Below are positions 11,401-21,551 of a DNA stretch of 64,000 nucleotides, piece after piece. Every line of letters starts with the position of its first letter. Within the stretch, counting starts at the first letter, position 1. Source of the DNA: Agapanthus africanus (Eukaryota; Streptophyta; Magnoliopsida; Asparagales; Amaryllidaceae); assembly GCA_030015575.1 (NCBI GenBank), contig JASDDO010000016.1, positions 105,481,241 through 105,545,240 on the forward strand. The letters run 5' to 3'. The position numbers were made by a program, and so were the translations under genes. Under the pieces are notes generated by a model. It saw only the letters and a list, made by a program, of their open reading frames with translations. It was not told the origin of the DNA and ran no database searches.

Positions 11401-13242
11401 ACGATCGACCAACAGTCGCCTTTCCTCCTTTATAACTGCTCCTGTTGCATGATTGTACCAGTCTTTGTACACATTGAGGAGTCTCGGAGCGTAAGCCGGC
11501 GCATTGATAAAAAAATGAGAGCTCGTATTCACACGCATAAAATGGTGCAATGCGTTCTCCATCCCCTCTTCAGTGGCAGCGGGTTCCAGCAAGAAGGCTT
11601 CCAAGGGGACCCCTTGATCGTAGCCCAGTTGTTGAGCAAAACGATGTGGGTTATACCTCATAAAAATTGCCACACCATTCTGCCTAAAAACTAAGAAACC
11701 CGGTCTAATGGAATATAAGTGGAGGGTCTCCCGAGCCGTTAAAACTGAAGCTCCATCCATAAAGATATCTTGTAATGGCCGCGTCACCGTGGTAGACACC
11801 TTTCCAACGGTCAATACCTTATCGACAAAGGACATCCCGGCTTCGACGGTATGAGGGCGAAGGAGTAAGCCCCTGGCGTTCCGTGGTGAGGGGTTTACAA
11901 TTGATGCGCCGATCAGCTGTATAATGCGAGGAAAACCGCACTTGTCAAAGAACGAGGGCCTTTTATGCATCCCGAAGACACCCGCTGTGTGTAACTCGAG
12001 CCAAGATGCAAAGTAATGCATCGGGAAGACCACATGCAGCACCCCGGGCTCGCTAGCATCCGCTGCTCGACTGAGGCCGTGGTATAAGTGTGCCAAGCCG
12101 GCGATCCCAACAGCCACCTTCACCCCGATGACTATCCGGTGTGCTGGATAAAAGACAGAGGGCCGCATCCGATGAGAGTGCATTGGGATAGCGAACCAAC
12201 TCAACCATAACCCGAGAAACCCTAAGAAAAAGGCCTCCTCATCCATCCCAGGGGCCGCTACTTCTGCAAGAGACATGGTCGGAAAGTTAGGAAGAAAAAA
12301 ATCCTTTTGGCCTATTTCATTCGCCGGCAGGTTATCCAAACCTAAACCGAAAGGGTCCTCAAGGGTGGCAAACTTGGCAGTGGCCGCGGAGAGGGCGTCC
12401 GGGTGAAGAAACCGAGCAATGAAATCCTCAAAATTAACTCCTCGACTCCCATGTTCGACGAAGAGAGACTCATATATGTTCAACACTTTAATCAAGCTTG
12501 GGAACTGGTGTTGAACAACAGTATCCGGCGTGACCCCCTTCACCATCGGCCTAGCACCGAAGACGTACACGTCTGTTGGGAGCAGCTCCTCATAATGTTC
12601 CCCCATCACCGGTAAACCGGATACCTCCGCAAACTCCTCCAGGGAGATTGACACTTCCCGATCCATGGCAAGGAAAGTGTGGGTGGGAATATTCCATTAC
12701 TCCAAGAAAGCTTTAAACCACCAGGTGGGAAGCGTGGGATACTGGAAGAGAGAGACGTAGACCGCGGTGTACAGTCCTAATCTTATCAACTGTGACTTCT
12801 TCGTCGACAGGATATACCGGGCCCACGGCAGATAGCCAATCGGGTGGCGGGGAATCAGACCAAGGTTATACGATTGCCCCCAAGGTCGCGCTTCACCTTG
12901 ACAGATACGACGTCCTAGGATGTCCAAAACCATAGGACGCTGAACTGGTATCGCATCTATAGCGGGATGTAGAAAGCCTTTCGATGTCCAGTCCGCCAAC
13001 TCCACGGCATATTGCACCGAGGGTGGGGTAGCATAATGAATCGCCGTGATGTGCTCGGACGGCACCGCGCATGTGAAGCTGCATCGACCCATAATGATCT
13101 GATTGTACCACGACCCCCAAAGGTGGAGACTCTTGTACTCCGGGTCGTATGCCTTGATCATGGCCAGGACTTCACGGTCCAAAGGCGCCTCTGGAAATCC
13201 CTCCTCCGAGCGGACGAACGGGAATGAAGTGTCTTCAGACAT
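8434..13242 (-). pseudogene. Eight-exon antisense gene encoding a plant mobile domain (PMD) protein, one nonsense codon
   Basis: Exons on the minus strand: 13242-10914, 10829-10749, 10676-10302, 10229-9720, 9649-9545, 9467-9384, 9296-9222, 9143-8434. All seven introns (70-87 bp) have GT-AG ends and are phase 1; internal exons are multiples of three. The model gives 1423 codons, with one in-frame TAA at 12697-12699. The frame continues past it as WNIPTHTFL...EEFAEVSGLPVMG, which with LGLWLSWF (about residues 343-350), a YPAHRIVIGVKVAVG block and LAHLYHGL matches my memory of the transposon-associated PMD. A basic stretch (TKRKS, QKKKKS, near residue 710) could be a nuclear signal. The middle is acidic and low-complexity; the last exon is Glu/Ala/Gln-rich and probably coiled coil. 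PMD genes are known inside plant transposons and as host silencing factors; the role here is unknown. The ATG at 13242 has a possible leader acceptor (TTTTGCAG) just upstream. Confidence 0.75.
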
Positions 13243-14083
13243 GATCGCTGCAAAAGAGCAATGTAGCCGTTAGTGTTGTAATCCCAACGTTTGGCATTGA
13301 AAGAAGAAAATGCATTAATTAAATTAAAATCAAAATTAATTAATTACACCGCACCACAGTGCAGTGAGTAGGAGACCAAAGAGGGACCCACAAAATCTAA
13401 ATGACAATACGTCAGTTAATAAGACAAACTCATCATTGGATGAGATTGTCAGTTGGTCCCTGAGGGGAACATTCCAATTAAAAAAAAGGGGGGGGAAAGA
13501 ATCCCTAGAAACATGGAGAAAATCTCCTCTTTCAGAGCAAAGCTCTGTCACGGAATGACACTTGTCAAATTCTGGTCTCAAAAGAATAAAATTCCTTAAA
13601 AAAGAGCTTAGCTTTATAATATTCCATCAAAAAGAAAGTTTTTGAAAAGAAATTTAAAATTAAAATTTCTGGAATCCTGAAAAAAAGATCCATGAAAGCT
13701 TATAGAAAAATTCTTCATTTTTCAGGTCTAAAAGATCTACATTTGATTCAAGAGCAAAGCTCTGTTCATGGGTTAGAACCCATGAACAAGATCTCTGTAG
13801 ATCTGTGGATTTGTGAGAGCAAAGCTCTGTTGACGAAACCCCAAAGGGAATTTCTTTAGATCAAAAGATCTATGAGATTAAAGCTCTGTTGGTTAAAATT
13901 GATTTAAATTAATTTAACTTAATTTTAAATTAATTATTACCTAAAGTTTTCTAAACTTTGGGAAATGAGAGCAAAGCTCTAGAGTTCTGAAAGCAAGAGC
14001 AAAGCTCTGAAATTCTTAAGCAAGAGCAGAGCTCTGAAAATCTAAATCTAGAAAATGGTGGAGAGTTTTCTAAGGGCCAGAGG
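13243..14083 (-). other. Leader and upstream region of the antisense gene, AT-rich with palindromic words
   Basis: No protein gene is seen. The 13-nt inverted repeat AGAGC-AAA-GCTCT occurs at 13534, 13751, 13816, 13968 and 13996, with an AGAGC-AGA-GCTCT variant at 14023. An 11-nt arm pair (GTTCATGGGTT with AACCCATGAAC, loop AG) covers 13764-13787. If the TATA box at about 14090 is used, most of this region is antisense 5' leader. Confidence 0.6.
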
Positions 14084-14176
14084 CCTATTTATAAGGCGCT
14101 TGCGCCTCTTGAGCTCACCCCCTTGATCTAACGGTCAGGGGGGTTGCCACCGCTGCACTCACGTGTGCGCCACGTG
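14084..14176 (-). promoter_or_regulatory. Candidate antisense promoter: TATA box plus two G-boxes
   Basis: On the minus strand CTTATAAATAGG lies at about 14085-14095, and two CACGTG G-boxes lie upstream of it at 14160-14165 and 14171-14176. The same arrangement stands before the antisense gene of element C (TATA about 49215-49225; CACGTG at 49300 and 49310). It lies outside the LTR, so the antisense gene seems to have its own promoter. Confidence 0.6.
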
Positions 14177-14185
14177 AGCGCAACG

Positions 14186-14198
14186 GTGGGGGGGCATT
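14186..14198 (+). other. Polypurine tract of element A
   Basis: GGTGGGGGGGCATT directly precedes the TG start of the 3' LTR, the place where plus-strand priming occurs. Element C has CTGTGGGGGCATT at the same position. Confidence 0.7.
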
Positions 14199-14674
14199 TG
14201 TTTCGCCCAATTAGAGCAAAGCTCTGTTTGAATTCAAAATTCAAATTTTGAAGCAACGCTTCAAGTCTCAGGCGCAGATGTATCAGCGCTACGCCCAAGA
14301 AGGCGCGCCCAATCAGAGCAGAGCTCTATTTGTCTGAAGCAACGATTCAGTTGCGCTGCGCTCTGCGCTGCGCGACACGTGTCAGCGCAGATGCGCTAGC
14401 GTAGTTGCGCTGCGCTCTGCGCTGCGCGACACGTGTCAGCGCAGATGCGTTAGCGCAGTTTCGCTGCGCTGTGCGCTGCGCGACACGTGTCACGCGCTGG
14501 GGCATCTGCGCCAAACTGAATTAAGATTTTAAGAAATCTTTTCTGTTCTTGTTAAAACAAGAAGATTTTCTTCTGCAAAGCAGAAGCTCTTGGATCAAAG
14601 ATCCAACGGTGGAGAAAATTCCCCAAATCACTCAGAGAATGATCTCTTTAACAAATTTAACTAATTTGTGAGCA

Positions 14675-14685
14675 CTATAAAAAGG
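14675..14685 (+). promoter_or_regulatory. TATA box of LTR A
   Basis: CTATAAAAAGG lies about 480 bases into the LTR, in the position of the TATA boxes in the other Tat LTRs here. It would start the gag-pol RNA near 14710. Confidence 0.6.
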
Positions 14686-15640
14686 ACCCTAGGCCTCAAT
14701 TCAAAGGCATCAACATTTTCTTGAAAAATCAAGAGCTTTAAACAGAGAGAACTCTGAGAAAATTTCAAGAAAAAGGTAAAGAACCTTCATGAAGTAGAAG
14801 AAATTCCTTCTAATAGATCATTGATCTAAAAACAAGATCAATGATCTTTACATAATAAACAGTGCTTTGCACTTCTTATGAACCTCTGGTTCTTTAAAAC
14901 AATAAAATTAAAAAATAGTGCTTTGCACTCTTATGAACCTCTGGTTCTTCAAACAAAAGAAAAATTTATTCTTCTTTGATCTAATTTAGATCAAGAAATT
15001 AAATAGTGCTTTGCACTTCCGTTCTTGAATCTAAAAGATTCTTAGTGCTTTGCACTCCCAAACTGCGCCGTCGCGCTCTTAAGATTGAGCTTTGCTCTCT
15101 GGAATTGGCGCAACTCACTGAGAGCGCGCCACGTGTCTGCAGCGCAACAGCGCAGCGCAACAGCGCAGCGCACTAGCGCAGCGCACTGCGCTGTTGCGCT
15201 TGCGCTCACCAGAGCATGACACGTGTCATCACCACAAGCGCTTGCGCTCAGTAATTGGCGCAAAGCGCCTGACAAATGCAATGCATTTCTTTCCTGAAGG
15301 GCCAAGCCCAATTAAAAGACTAAACAGGCCTAATTAAATTGATGCTCTGCATCATTTATGGGCAGAGCCCAAACGAAACAATAAAATGTTATGCATTTAT
15401 AAAGGGGGGGCAAAGCCCAGACAAAACAGATGCCTTGCATCATTTATAAATGAGCAGAGCCTAGGATAAATTGATGCTCTGCATTCTTACGGGCAAAGCC
15501 CAAACAAAAAAATGGAAGAAATGCAATGCATAAAATGTGGAACATTTTCAACTGGACTTAGCCCAATTCTGGCCGTAAGTCCTTAAATTAAATTGAACTG
15601 AGCACAAATGCTCTCTTAAATCAATTTACTACCGGTTCGA

Positions 15641-16330
15641 GGGTACATCTCCGAACTCCTCTGGCACCTATCGTTGTAATCCTTCAACGACGTCAGAGAG
15701 GTGACGGGTCCCAATGACCACACACCCATATGGATTGCGGGGTCCTTAAACTCGTGGACCGAAACGTCCCTAAACTAATATTGGACCGAAACGTCCCTAA
15801 ACTAATGATGGACCGAAACGTCCCTAAACTAATGGTGGACCGAAACGTCCTTAAACTAATATTGGACCGAAACGTCCTTAAACTAATATCGGACCACCAC
15901 GTCCCTAAACTGGCGATGGACCACCCACGTCCCTAAACTGGAATACGGACCACCACGTCCCCAAAACTAGAATGCGGACCACCACGTCCCTAAACTAGCG
16001 ATGGACCACCACGTCCCTAAACTGGAAAACGGACCACTACGTCCCTAAACTGAAACAATAGAGCCTCCAAACGCTCTTTTGCCGGATCTAAACGGTCCCG
16101 TTTAAGTTGATCTTAGCCACAAACATGGCTAACGTATCCTTAAACATTCAAATGGATTATAAAACTCCCAATCAACTCTGGTACGAGGGTACATCTCCGA
16201 GCTCCTCTGATACATGTCGTTGTAATCCTTCAACGACGTCAGAGAGGTGACGAGTCCCGATGGCCATACATTAAATTAATAACCACGTTAAGTTGATCTT
16301 AGTCGAAAACAGGACTAACGTATCCTTAAC
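15641..16330 (+). repeat. R-U5 hairpin blocks of LTR A
   Basis: A two-tier hairpin (outer CTCTG 15659-15663 with CAGAG 15694-15698; inner CGTTG 15672-15676 with CAACG 15685-15689) recurs near 16204-16245. Between the copies are about a dozen units of GGAC-N6-GTCC plus TTAAACT (first at 15756-15769). Then TTAGCC 16113-16118 pairs with GGCTAA 16127-16132, and TTAGTC 16299-16304 with GACTAA 16313-16318. Confidence 0.8.
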
Positions 16331-16796
16331 GAACGTTTAAGTTGATCTTAGCCGCAACGCGATTAATGCATCCTTAAACTAAAAACACCAAACCCAAATC
16401 TAAGTAAATACGGATTTGGACTAATCCACGTCCTACGGGCGACGGCATTGCTCAGTCTCCGTATACAATCCACGGGCAACCACAAACAAAACAAACACAC
16501 ACGACACGAAATGAAATTCTGGAGGAGGAGAAAGTTGTTACCGCGATGCGGTAGCGTAATTAACTGCAGGGGCTTGCGCCTGCAGGGAAGAGCGTCCCCA
16601 CAATCAAAAACCCCTCACCCTGAGGGGGAATCTGACGAAGTCTGCTACATCGGCCGCATCCGTCTAAACCTCCGATCCACGATGCCATAAATCAACTTGG
16701 CATCTTCGGAGAGATAAACGGATAAAACCAAATAGCATCTGCCCCGAACCTCCAGGCAACGGACGCGAAGTCCGGGCCGCCGTTCGGAGGGGAACA

Positions 16797-18855
16797 CTCG
16801 CGGCACCATGGTGATTTCCAAACTCTGATCATCGCTAGGGGGTGCTTGTATTGACAGCCGATTGGAGAACACGGCATTAACCTCATCTTCTGAGTCACTT
16901 CCGAAGACCAACATGGGGGCGGACGTCCCCGGGTTGTTGCGTTGAGATGGCCCGGCATAAACTATCTCTTCTTCTTCTTCGGTATCGCTCCCGAAAACAG
17001 GGATGGTAGCGGCGGCTTTGTTCTCCGGGTTGCGACACCTTTCTGTATCCTCGAAATCTGGCAAAAAGTACTTCGCATCTTCGTATTTGCGGACTTCGTT
17101 CACGGAAAATGGGTTCAGCTCACCTGTTACGGTATACTCGAAACCATCCTTAAAGTACTTCATACACTGATGTTGTGTAGAAGGGATGATGTTGTACTCG
17201 TGTAGCCAAGGACGACCGAGCAAGGCGTTGTAGCAGGTCTTGGCGTCAATGACATGGAATTTGATGTCTGTGACGAGTAGTCCAAAGCGTAATGTTAGTA
17301 TCACGGATCCGAGAGTCCGTGACGATTGTGAATCGAAACCGGAGATAGTAATTTTGTCACGAGCGAGGTGTTGCACACTCATGCAGATTTCCTTTAACAC
17401 CCGAACGTTAAGGAGATTAACAGAGGATCCATTATCCATTAGGATCTTGCCTATCTTGATATCATGGCAGTATCCAGAGACATATAGGGGACGGTTGTGG
17501 TCGCACGTCCCGAGAAGGAGGTCTTCGTCACCGAAAGTGATGTCGGCCGTATGCACTTCCTCCAGTTCATCCTTCATCCTTTCAGTGGCGAGGAAGGCTT
17601 GGAATTGCTCAGGTTCTTGTAGCGCCTTAATTAGTGAGTCTTGCGCTTCTTTTGATAATAGGAGGGCATCGAGAATGCTAAGCTGAGAAGGTAGCTTCCT
17701 TAGGTGCGCTAGGATATTGTAGTCCACCTTACCCTTCCTGGGAGGGTCTTTGGTAGTCAGTTCTTTCATGACCTGGTCATCTAAAGTGATATCCTCGGTG
17801 ACCTTTTCCTTTCCCTTATCTTTTCTATTCGCGGGCCCTAGATTCTTTTCTGGGAGTGTGCGATTGCGCAGCTGAATGTTCTCGCAGGCCTCCGATTTCT
17901 CCTCTTTCCCTAAAACGGATTCTTTGAAGAGAGGGCCCAGAGCCATTTCTTCATCAGAGTCGCTCCCAAAGGTGAGAACTTGTGACCCCCCGGCGTTAAC
18001 CATGTAACAGCTGCCAATAGTTCTGTTGTGCCCGTCGGCAGTACTCCTTCGTTCCCACCATATCTTAAAGGCGTCGCACTCCTCCGTGGGGTGTGAAGTT
18101 TTCCGATGATATGCGCAATAATCAGGGTGCCTCTCCACCCCATTGAGCGTGTTTTCTTCCGAGGGTGGTAGCTTCATTCCCATTGACATGGCTTTGGCAA
18201 ACCTTTTTCTCGTCTTGAATATCTTCTTGTCTGCCTCGGATGCCTTTCGATCTGGCGGGAGTACTTCAACTCTTTCGTTCAGTCGCCTGCATTTGGCTCC
18301 TTCCGATGCGGCCATCTCACGCTCCTGATCCGCTTTACTCTTTAGACGAATCTCGTCTAGAAAGGCGTTGATCATTTCATCTATTGGCCACACACGCTCT
18401 GGTTCAGGCTCTGTCCCCAGTTTCTTAGTGCCAGGAGTTTTTTCATCGTCGGTAAACGAGTGGGAGATTACGTTACAACTCGCCACATATCCCTCGGATT
18501 CATCCGACGAACTCTCTCTATCATCTCCCTCTTGAAAGATGTGGTTGAGGAACTCTTGCAGCGTGACAGGAGTTCGCGCCTTTTGATTGTACTCTTCCAG
18601 CGCGTCGATTTGCTTCTGCAAGTTCGTGTGCTTGTCTCCAGGCTTCACGGGCTTCTTGGATTTCTTCTTCTTTTTCTTCGAAGATTTTGACGGTTGGGCA
18701 TGAGTATTTGGGCCATTATCACGAGTCTTCGTAGTTGGGCGGGGCTTCAACACCCCTTCGATAATTTGAGGTTCAAGAGGGTCCTTCCATTCGATCGCAG
18801 GGCACGCATGAAGGTCTCTCAGCATTCTTTTGGTTTTAGTTGCACGAACTCCCAT
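16797..18855 (-). pseudogene. Tat element B: gag C-terminal part with second CHHC knuckle, and protease
   Basis: Open on the minus strand from 18855. It holds a Lys-rich run (SKKKKKKSKKP), a C-x2-H-x4-H-x4-C knuckle (YCAYHRKTSHPTEEC), the protease motif DNGSSVNLL and LLGRPWLHEYN, then an acidic linker. The frame differs from upstream gag because about four bases are missing near 18835-18845 relative to element C. The open frame runs on to 16645 only by chance, through LTR A read backwards. The product would process gag-pol. Confidence 0.87.
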
Positions 18856-21404
18856 GGAGCTTCTTCAATAAAGGAACAGGTTGCCCCCGGTGTATCTGCT
18901 TTCTTAAGAGTATGCGGCTGTGGTGGGTTCACCTTCCACTTTTCGGACAGTGCAAACTTCCCCTGGAGGTATTGATCTTCAATCCATCCTTTGAAGATGA
19001 AGCAATCCTCAATCAGATGACTTACCGTTTGATGGTAAGGGCAATAGTTAGGGTTATTCACCTCAGTGGGTTGTGGCGGTCGCCTTGGATTTGGTAGGTT
19101 TATAAGTCTGTTGCGTACTGCCAGCTCGAATAACCGTTTCGTCTTGTCTCGTGGGAACGAGTAGGGACGCTTCATCTTCTCATTATATTACCGGTGTCTT
19201 TCTTCCAATTGATCCGCCAGCTTCGGGGCGTTGGGTTGCTGCTGGGCATTCGCGATGAAGGTTGCCCTTCCTTTACCCTTGTCATTCCGAGGTTCCGACT
19301 TCGGGGGAGGTGGTCTATGACCCATCTGGTCCATCTGAGCCAACTTGTCGATTAAAGCCTGGAATGTGGTTGGCTTAAAGAACATCATAAACTGGGAGCT
19401 AGTTGCGTGAGGGTCTAGGGTTCCCACGAACATGCCCACTGCGGGTGTTTCCTCAATGCGTTGCTCGCATTTCGACCACAAATTCCGCCAGCGTATAGCA
19501 TACTGGACCCAGGTTTCGCCTGGTTTTACCCTGGCGTTAATCAGTGCCGTTATTGGAGTGCGTTCGCTGGCGCTTGCGAATCGCTGAGTGAATAGCAGCT
19601 CCATTTCAGCGAACGTCTTGATAGAATCGTTCGGGAGTTCCGAATACCATTCGAACGCTGTTTCTGATAAGCTGCCCACGAACTGGCGAAGCAACAGTTT
19701 ATCATCACCGCCGGTGTTACCGCAAAGGGCCCTGAACTGGGCAACATGTTGATGGGGATTGCCGGTCCCCTTATACACGTGGAATTTTGGTATTGTATAA
19801 CCCGACGGGTATTTGATTTGGTCGTACCAGCTTGGATACGGCCGGCCCGTCTTTACGACTTGACCAGCTGCCTCAGTCGCATGATGAACCCGGATTTGCT
19901 GTGCTATATAGTCGACCAAATCAGCCTTAGAGATTGTCTCCTCTTTGGCCGTTGAGAGGGCCGGTGGTGGATTTGACGTTTCTCCTCGGTCGTCTTCAAG
20001 AACGATTGGAGGATCCTCGGCGGGTGGGTCCTGCTGGATCATCATTCCTATCATATCTTGGAAGAGAAGGCCCATACGCTGTATGTTGGCTGCTTGTTCA
20101 GCAGCCTCTTTGTCCTTCTTCTCCAGTATCCGGCGAAGGAATTCGGCGTCGGTTTCTTCCTCCTGGCGTTCGTCTGAGGACATTTCTGGGTTTTCTTTTG
20201 GCCCGGTAAGTGCGGCCATAGCATTCATCATTTCCTGGAGCTTTTGCTGTTGCTCCTGAGCTTTGGTCACCGACCGTGTAAGCGGTCTATGACCTGTGGA
20301 CGCACGGCTGTCTTCTTTTCCTGACGCCATGTATACGGTGTGGACCATCATGCCCCCAGACTTAGGGCGTCTGGGCTTAGTGCTTTTAGCTGTCGTTGCA
20401 GGCTGGGGGATCTTCTCTGGCTTCCTCCTTTTATGAGCAGTGGAGGTTGAGAGGGTCGTTGAGGTGGGCATCCAGACAGCCTTTCGTGGTTTAGCCTGGT
20501 GACCGGCTTCCGGTTGGATTTTCAGCTTCTTGTGCTGGCGGGAGAAGTTCGGATCGATCATCGAGTCTCGGGCCTGCCGCCAAACCTTATAGATTTTGGA
20601 AGACAGCCGTTGAGGGGATCGAGGCTGTTCTGGCTTTATTTCCGCAACCTTTTTTAGTGGGGGAGGAGACCTCTTTAGCACCGCAGTAGGAGAATTCCTT
20701 CGCACCTTATTTAGCATCTCGAAGCTGTTCCCAGTTGGAACAGCAGCATTAACTTCTGCCATCGGGGCTGATGGAGTTAGCCCAGAGGGGGAGTTGCCCC
20801 TAGCCTTCCTTACTCGGCGCCAATGGCGACGTCGAGCGTGTCGAGCGGACGGCGTTGGTTCAGCGGTGAGAATGGCTTCGTCTTGCCCCCTATATAGGTG
20901 GGGGGTCGCTGCTGGTGTTAGCCTGTCAAAGACCGATGTCCTTTGGGTAGCAGGAGCGGGAACTGGGGCCGTCAATCTTGTAAAGACCGACTTTTTGGCC
21001 GGGGAAGCCGCCTTGGCGATTTCGGGAGCAGGACCGGTCACTTCCTTAGAAGCAGCCTTCTCTGGGATTGTAGGCCCCATGATGGGTCCACAGGATTTCT
21101 GGCCCAATCTAGAGAAGACCGAGGCGCTGATGTTGGGCGACCCGTTGAGAGGAGCCGCGGCAGGGGTAAGACGATCAAAGACCGACTTCTTAGAAGCTTC
21201 CTTTGTCAGCACCGGCGCGGTGAAGCTTGTCGGTGGGAGCATAGTCCCAAAGAACAATCCGGTAGTGGCCTGAGTCACCTGGTCCACCGGTATTGTGAAT
21301 AACGAAGCAGCTAGGGGTCCGTAGGCTATACCTCCTGGCGAGGCAGAGCGTTGGTCGCAATTGCAGTCCAAGCAGTTGGAGCATTTCGCAGAAGTAGAAG
21401 CCAT
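18819..21404 (-). pseudogene. Tat element B gag (capsid/nucleocapsid), one nonsense codon
   Basis: I place the start at ATG 21404 (MASTSAKCSNC), about 130 bases past the primer site, matching the gag starts of C and D. The N-terminal third carries repeated SVF-x-RL motifs. The retrotransposon gag core follows (YPSWYDQIKYPSGY, FHVYKGTGNPHQHVAQF, FEWYSELPNDSI, ERTPITALINARVKPGE). The first knuckle YCPYHQTVSHLIEDC lies about 19010-19055. A TAA just after LEERHR (near 19188) replaces a Tyr codon of element C. The frame is then lost by the four-base deletion near 18840. Confidence 0.9.
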
Positions 21405-21533
21405 CGATTCTTTGCTTTCTGCAATAAGCAAGACGCCAATTCTTAGTATCTTGAAACCCAAGGGCAACCGTTAGCGAACCGCGATTAGTTCGCGAAGCAC
21501 GACACACGAAGTGTGGAGTGGAAAGAGGAAAAG

Positions 21534-21551
21534 GTCCCACCGGGCGTGCCA
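21534..21551 (-). other. Primer binding site of element B
   Basis: The minus strand reads TGGCACGCCCGGTGGGAC, five bases after the LTR end (...GAACA). It is complementary to a tRNA 3' end ending GTGCCA. Tat elements usually use tRNA-Arg; I cannot confirm the isoacceptor. Confidence 0.8.

Larger units (their letters stand above)
1..16796 (+). mobile_element. Tat-lineage Ty3/gypsy LTR retrotransposon A, 5' part outside the window
   Basis: The order protease, RT, RNase H, second RNase H, integrase on the plus strand marks a Ty3/gypsy element, and the extra RNase H with FDGA/EAEYEAL/GDSQ motifs marks the Tat lineage. The coding part ends at 5472. It is followed by about 8.7 kb holding hairpin arrays, a satellite and an antisense gene, then a purine-rich tract and a 3' LTR that ends in GGGGAACA at 16796. 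The next base lies inside element B on the other strand, so A looks inserted into B. The 5' LTR and gag lie left of the window. Confidence 0.88.
14199..16796 (+). mobile_element. 3' LTR of Tat element A (about 2.6 kb)
   Basis: It starts TGTTTCGCCC after the polypurine tract and ends GGGGAACA. Its last 700 bases match the LTR ends of B, C and D, but its first half differs from theirs. That half has a 54-bp GC-rich tandem (about 14351-14500) around GACACGTGTC, and many inverted repeats of 5-nt arms with a 3-nt centre: AGTGC-TTT-GCACT at 14861, 14917, 15004 and 15044; GAACC-TCT-GGTTC at 14880 and 14935; GATGC-TCT-GCATC at 15341; GGGC-AAA-GCCC near 15491. Confidence 0.85.

Noticed and set aside
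16645-16796. C-terminal extension of the element B protease frame
   Set aside because: These codons are the end of LTR A read backwards after the insertion junction. The real B sequence stops at 16797.
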